10,111 nt of DNA, from assembly GCA_947074225.1 (NCBI GenBank), contig CAMTOX010000041.1, positions 1-10,111 of the forward strand. The letters are read 5' to 3'. The DNA is from an uncultured bacterium (GTDB taxonomy: Bacteria; Bacteroidota; Bacteroidia; Bacteroidales; Paludibacteraceae). Within the stretch, counting starts at the first letter, position 1; each line of letters opens with the position of its first letter. Below are positions 8,201 to 10,111 of this stretch, one piece after another. A program made the translations under genes and the position numbers. Under the pieces are notes generated by a model that had not been told where the DNA came from, did no database searches, and saw nothing but the letters and a program-made list of their open reading frames with translations.

Positions 8201-10064
8201 TAATTTCTACAGCCTCTCCCCTACACACTGTGGTAGGTCCAGAGATGGCAGCACTGAACTTATTATGTACCGTAATGGTATGTTCTGCCGGTTGCACACT
8301 CTCGCAACCATTGGAGGTGACCCATACTCTATAGGTAGTAACATCCGATGGCGATACCACAATAGACTTTGTGGTTTCTCCACTTTCCCAGCGGTAAGCA
8401 GTACCACCATTTGCGGTGAGTCGTACTGAAGAACCTATACAAAGGTCGGTTGGTCCAGTAATCTGTGCTACCACATTAGGGTTCACTCTCACTACATGTT
8501 GTACAATTGTTTCGCAATTATTCTCATTGAAAATAGATACGGTATAGGTAGAAGTGGTGTTAGGAGTAACATTGATGGTAGGCGTATTTTCTCCTGTGTT
8601 CCAAGCATAGGCTTGTCCGCCAGAGGCGGTTAAAGTTGCCATATCGCCATAACAAATGACACTATCGCCAACTATAGATCCAATGGCTTTAGTTACCACC
8701 TCTACAGGCTTAGTCAAAACAGTTTTACAACCATATAAAGTAGTTACTTCACAACTATATGTAGTTGCCACTGTAGGGCTCACGGTTATTGAACGAGTAG
8801 TTTCGCCGCTACTCCATAAGTAATAGAGATTAGCATCGTCCACTGTTAATGTTATGCGATCGCCTAAACATACTTCGGAAGGTCCTAAAATAAGTGCTGT
8901 TGTAGGAAAATCATGAACTGTTACGCGTACAATTCTACTATCTGAACAACCATCGGCATTGTAAACAGTAAGCATATAATCTGTCGATGTTGTTGGTTTA
9001 ACTGTTAAGGTTGGGTTTTGCGATAACAAGACTCCATTTGGAGTTGTCCACAGATAACTATCGGCATTCCCAGCAATAAGCGTAGTAGAGTCTCCTAGGC
9101 AAATATTTAAACTTCCAGCTACTGTTGCAGTAATAGAAGAGGAGATATGCACGGTATGGCTCACTTGTTTACTACATCCATTAGCATCTGTAACGGTAAC
9201 ATAATAGGTTGTAGTAGCTATAGGGGCAACAGTTACCGTTGCATTTGTACCTAATCCATGCGACCATGAGTAGCTTTCGCCACCAGTGACTGTTAATGTC
9301 ATTTCACTACCGCCACACAAAGGAGTATTGCTTGCAGTGATTTGAGCATCTATATCGTCGTAAATAGTTATTAGGTGAGAATAAGTTTGGCTACAACCAT
9401 TAGCATTAGTAACAGTAACATAATAGGTTGTAGATGTGGTAGGATTAACATAAACAGACGAGTCTACAGCTCCGGTACTCCATAAATAGCTATATCCAGC
9501 AGGAAGCGTTAGGAAAGTTCCAGAACCCGCACATAATTGAGTAGCACCTTGAATAGCGACATTAGGAAGTGGCAAAGTAGTTACACGAACGGTATCATAT
9601 CCTTTGCAACCATCGGCCGAGGTTACCTCAACCCAATAGTCGGTATCTTGAACCGGAGAGATGGTTATAGAAGGCGATGTAGCTCCATTACTCCAGAGAT
9701 AACTATTTCCCATAGTAGCCGTTAGAGTAGTGTTTTGTCCCGGACATATAGATAAATTACCCGATATAGTTACTTCCGGACAATCGTTTACAACCACTAA
9801 CTTCATTAATGTATCTAGACTTTGTGAGAGTTCATTAAAGAAGTAAGCTTCGTAAGTAGTAGTTGCCACAGGTGCAACCTCTATTCGATTACCAGTCATT
9901 CCATTTGACCATCCCGACACCTCTACGCCATAAACTTCTAAGGTTACGCGATCGCCAGCACAAATAGTTTCGTATGATGCTATAATGTTTTGGGCGTCTA
10001 CGCTATTTGAGAGTCCAAAGGAAAACATTAAGCTTAGTATAAGAGCTAATGTATAGTTCCGCAT
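1962..10064 (-). CDS. Giant T9SS-secreted surface protein with 33 Ig/PKD-like repeats (adhesin-like)
   Basis: A complete 2700-residue secreted protein. Order: signal peptide 1-24; 33 tandem beta-sandwich-like repeats 26-2443; a non-repeat module 2444-2621; a T9SS type A sorting domain 2622-2700. Repeats follow the pattern I.G...IC.G...TLTA.GG..Y.WS.G.TT.SI.V.P..TTTY.V.VT...GC...H.V.V and resemble the Ig_7 (CHU_C-associated) and PKD-like families of Bacteroidota surface proteins. The two cysteines per repeat probably form a disulfide after export. In this family the protein crosses the inner membrane by Sec and the outer membrane by T9SS, then is attached to the surface or released after removal of the sorting domain. 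No catalytic domain is seen, so a rod-like adhesin, filament or surface-layer role is the best inference; the ligand is unknown. The start at 10064 is chosen because it gives a proper signal peptide directly after an AT-rich leader. The frame is uninterrupted over 8.1 kb, so the gene is under selection or recently intact. It is probably co-transcribed with the barrel gene 58 bases downstream. Confidence 0.95.
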   Translation of the reverse strand: MRNYTLALILSLMFSFGLSNSVDAQNIIASYETICAGDRVTLEVYGVEVSGWSNGMTGNRIEVAPVATTTYEAYFFNELSQSLDTLMKLVVVNDCPEVTISGNLSICPGQNTTLTATMGNSYLWSNGATSPSITISPVQDTDYWVEVTSADGCKGYDTVRVTTLPLPNVAIQGATQLCAGSGTFLTLPAGYSYLWSTGAVDSSVYVNPTTSTTYYVTVTNANGCSQTYSHLITIYDDIDAQITASNTPLCGGSEMTLTVTGGESYSWSHGLGTNATVTVAPIATTTYYVTVTDANGCSKQVSHTVHISSSITATVAGSLNICLGDSTTLIAGNADSYLWTTPNGVLLSQNPTLTVKPTTSTDYMLTVYNADGCSDSRIVRVTVHDFPTTALILGPSEVCLGDRITLTVDDANLYYLWSSGETTRSITVSPTVATTYSCEVTTLYGCKTVLTKPVEVVTKAIGSIVGDSVICYGDMATLTASGGQAYAWNTGENTPTINVTPNTTSTYTVSIFNENNCETIVQHVVRVNPNVVAQITGPTDLCIGSSVRLTANGGTAYRWESGETTKSIVVSPSDVTTYRVWVTSNGCESVQPAEHTITVHNKFSAAISGPTTVCRGEAVEIIARGGTNYLWNTGETTEGITVNPSANATYTCLISNGGICDTLITHTLTVEQPPVVTIAGNLTICEGEMATIVASGADQYLWSGDIESQGDTLQVSPTQTTVYNLTAIGANGCKTIRAVTVVVHDFADAYIDGILNLCPGASTTLTVAGNNIVSYVWDDGTQAATITVTPQRTTTYSVRIMNNNGCQKTLTATVKVGENMRPVISGPSEMCFGDLITLTAEFPDGSDAQQYQWSNGQTGKSISISPATSTTYTVTAILPGGCSYVGSHQVNVRAVPNVTINGPSEICVGEPVVLTATGAANYRWENGQTGSMITVYPTTTTLYEVTAVNNYGCETKQTHLVTVHNIPNVYIMGDSVICEGSSAIITAVGGDHYLWNNGGVTNTITVSPVVTTTYNVILTTSQGCDTTLYYTVHVNSQPKGDITGNFLICAGEATTLTATGGVSYSWSNGTSGPSITETPTVTTTYSVIITNAEGCSQTVSRSVIVNPLPVPTITGNTNICIGSNTQLTATGAGAGGYYIWSTGEQAPTIEVLPSVTSTYSVITVSRFGCESKPTYVTVQVHRPPTVAIAGNRVICPGSSTMLTAQGTGTSFIWNTGDTTASIRVTTGGTYTVQAYTAQGCSSSASITVTVEDMSQARMTATEEYICAGEVVTLTASGGDSYLWNDGSMTSSISVNPSKTTQYSVVVYSLTGCQSTITKTIYVNELVIAGNISICKGESTALTATGLGDAFYVWSNGDSTQTIVVNPEVTTTYTVSAYSSRGCDVYGVVTVSVYDFPNNIYIAAPDTICEKDKVVLTAMGGTSGTSYLWSTGARTASITVSPTWSQDYWCRYTAGSGCDTIINHRIEVEARPRASIVGPTAICAGDTITLTAMSAVDYLWTVNNNTSAQLSVAPSHTTTYELIAYSAWGCTDTVYHTVNVNRLPNVIVMGANTTCAGDSLMLIASDGTTTSDYYWSNGMIGDTIWVNLYATETLTVTCTNADGCMGETTHLVTVYEKPIPQITGLDEICLGGSTTITASGGRSYYWSTGSRAASIRVAPQVTTTYYVEVTGTGGCMVKDSIVIRVIPRPVPTVTLSDDTIPFTTTSICRGSSVTLMAHGAGVNGTYYWRNASSTFTSNEQSITVSPSVSSYYYLTVTTENGCTNNLTVRVNVLAPVNAVINGSNSTCSNVPVTLTLSGVPNNATVEWSTGATTRSISVNPTESITYSCIVTSVQGCDTTIFHTVNVGIAPNASIVGPTSICAGERVLLVAAGGDYFTWSNGITSTNIVVYPTTTTTYSCQVSNMNGCVETISHTVVVNNLPAVQIIGNTNLCIGDSLLLQATDGTNTTTYLWESGEITSSIWVKPLTTTTYTVIATTEHGCVDSISHTVTVHEYSEVSFVGNTEICQGTGTQITAYGGSAYQWSNGSTLQAVWLQPNITTTYWVDVTSAGGCVDRHYIEIVVNILPQASVWMAGDYGATNYTTICAGDVVSLEGHAVGNIASFLWMDSNGNRLATTQTIDVKPSVTTTYYLEVMNEFGCTASSFFVVYVHAKTNMNIAASQYLICEGGTTILQAGYYYDNLIYVWTEPDGTQFTGQYYSVSPMQTTTYSVSTITNDGCVAQDSITIQVMPTLTAAIQGPEIVCPGDSVILTSTEGDAYLWSNGATTQSITVAIQALSTYTVEVSNNAGCVAYGYHDIDVYTPANIIIQGDDTIFVGESTLLTATGADHYYWNNGQVGASITVAPIITTTYSVTGVDANGCATNKSITVVVDNYLPIILGDADVCQGESVLLTADAGIGATYLWSTGETTNAIRVTPLVTTTYTVSVVSQTGAQGSQDFTLTVLDLPIVSVDSFVTVCQTSTEVGFNFVVSYGNPAAYTIYFSALAQAQGFPATTSDELLYGNYFEVPIPAGIQPGIYELQIEFTNDNGCVGTQKSVQIEVLKDNMIVLKWDDVLICDNISQEYTAYQWYKNNRIISGAFLQYYSETGGFDGEYYVIATRHDGSKQKSCPLFFQKQQVQAQITMHPNPVQRFDNANLYIPYSDDQLIGASVTIHDMAGRVIERRDDVTSQMKVQATYPAGMYLIMVNLTDGTKATIKFIINE
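2202..2735 (-). other. Non-repeat C-terminal module of the giant protein
   Basis: Residues 2444-2621 break the repeat pattern. The first half (about 2444-2539) looks like another beta-sandwich with its own cysteines (Cys2456 and Cys2528), containing SYGNPAAYTIYF, then IPAGIQPGIYELQIEF, then NDNGC. The second half (about 2540-2615) carries YQWYKNN at 2565-2571, ISGA at 2574-2577 and GGFDGEYYV at 2586-2594. This QWYKNG/GEYYV block recurs just ahead of sorting domains in many Bacteroidales T9SS proteins. It likely acts as a folded stalk between the repeats and the sorting signal. Family resemblance is from memory. Confidence 0.7.
2736..9989 (-). repeat. Array of 33 tandem Ig/PKD-like protein repeats
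   Basis: Thirty-three units cover residues 26-2443 with no spacer. By my alignment they begin at residues 26, 95, 167, 238, 309, 387, 460, 530, 602, 673, 747, 819, 895, 967, 1038, 1109, 1183, 1253, 1325, 1396, 1470, 1543, 1617, 1688, 1774, 1848, 1920, 1994, 2065, 2151, 2230, 2301 and 2372. Lengths run from 69 to 86 residues, mean about 73 (about 220 bases). Each usually has an early Cys in IC.G, a YLW.S/N.G core, a TTTY strand and a late GC. Most copies are well diverged at DNA level, so this is an old array under structural constraint and not a fresh slippage product. Unit edges may shift by a few residues. Confidence 0.95.
9993..10064 (-). other. Sec signal peptide of the giant protein
   Basis: Residues 1-24: MRN, a hydrophobic core (LALILSLMFSFGL), then SNSVDA with Q25 as the predicted first mature residue. 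An Ala-Gln junction is common in Bacteroidota T9SS cargo, where the exposed glutamine can cyclise to pyroglutamate. No lipobox cysteine is present, so this is a signal peptidase I substrate and not a lipoprotein. Confidence 0.85.
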
Positions 10065-10111
10065 GATATTATGTCTTAAGATATTTAAAAATAAATATGC
10101 ATTCTGTTGAG
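10065..10111 (-). promoter_or_regulatory. AT-rich 5' leader of the giant gene, cut by the window edge
   Basis: The 47 bases before the ATG are almost all A/T, without a Shine-Dalgarno sequence, which fits the AT-rich unstructured leaders of Bacteroidota. No TAnnTTTG element is visible, so the promoter probably lies beyond the window. A 7-bp A/T-only hairpin (10081-10087 with 10092-10098) is present but weak. Confidence 0.4.

Noticed and set aside
3829..9725. Other 60-80 codon frames on both strands within the giant gene
   Set aside because: All overlap the long coding frame, have biased compositions mirroring the repeats in another frame, and have no start context or recognisable product.
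2736..9989. Regularly spaced short DNA similarities that could suggest a CRISPR or satellite array
   Set aside because: The period of about 220 bases equals one protein repeat, matches lie in conserved coding motifs (TTTY, GC, YLWS), and the units diverge freely at synonymous positions.
10081..10098. A/T-only 7-bp hairpin in the leader of the giant gene as a regulatory element
   Set aside because: It has no G-C pairs, a 4-base A loop, and such palindromes are expected by chance in this AT-rich leader.

Overview
The window looks like chromosomal DNA of a Bacteroidota bacterium, most likely a member of the Bacteroidales. Three things point there: a type IX secretion (T9SS) C-terminal sorting domain on a giant secreted protein, a degenerate IS1182-type transposase of the kind common in this order, and a TAnnTTTG promoter element. 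The DNA is AT-rich, and the genes start after AT-rich leaders without a strong Shine-Dalgarno sequence, as is usual in this phylum. The genus cannot be fixed from the sequence.

Layout. Positions 1-703 (+ strand) hold the wreck of an IS1182-family transposase: a possible promoter, a frameshifted N-terminus, two in-frame stops, and an internal deletion that removed the catalytic core and joined the N-terminal domain to the C-terminal tail. Positions 704-1021 are non-coding and contain two hairpins that probably end transcription of the leftward genes. Positions 1022-1903 (- strand) encode a 293-residue predicted outer-membrane beta-barrel protein that I cannot name. Positions 1962-10064 (- strand) encode a 2700-residue secreted protein and fill 80% of the window. 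It has a signal peptide, 33 tandem Ig/PKD-like repeats of 69-86 residues, a non-repeat C-terminal module and a T9SS type A sorting domain. The last 47 bases are its 5' leader.

The two intact genes are co-directional with a 58-bp gap and share the downstream hairpins, so they are probably one transcription unit read right to left, giant protein first. The inferred picture is a surface filament or adhesin exported by the Sec system, moved through the outer membrane by T9SS and anchored at the surface, with a dedicated outer-membrane barrel made from the same transcript. This recalls the pairing of the giant adhesin SprB with SprF in gliding Flavobacterium, but the barrel here lacks recognisable PorP/SprF features, so the parallel is one of arrangement only.

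The most interesting details are in the cysteines. Nearly every repeat has one pair, but the last two repeats have lost complementary members of their pairs, six repeats carry an extra cysteine at an equivalent position, and the barrel's only mature cysteines form a CxC in its last six residues.
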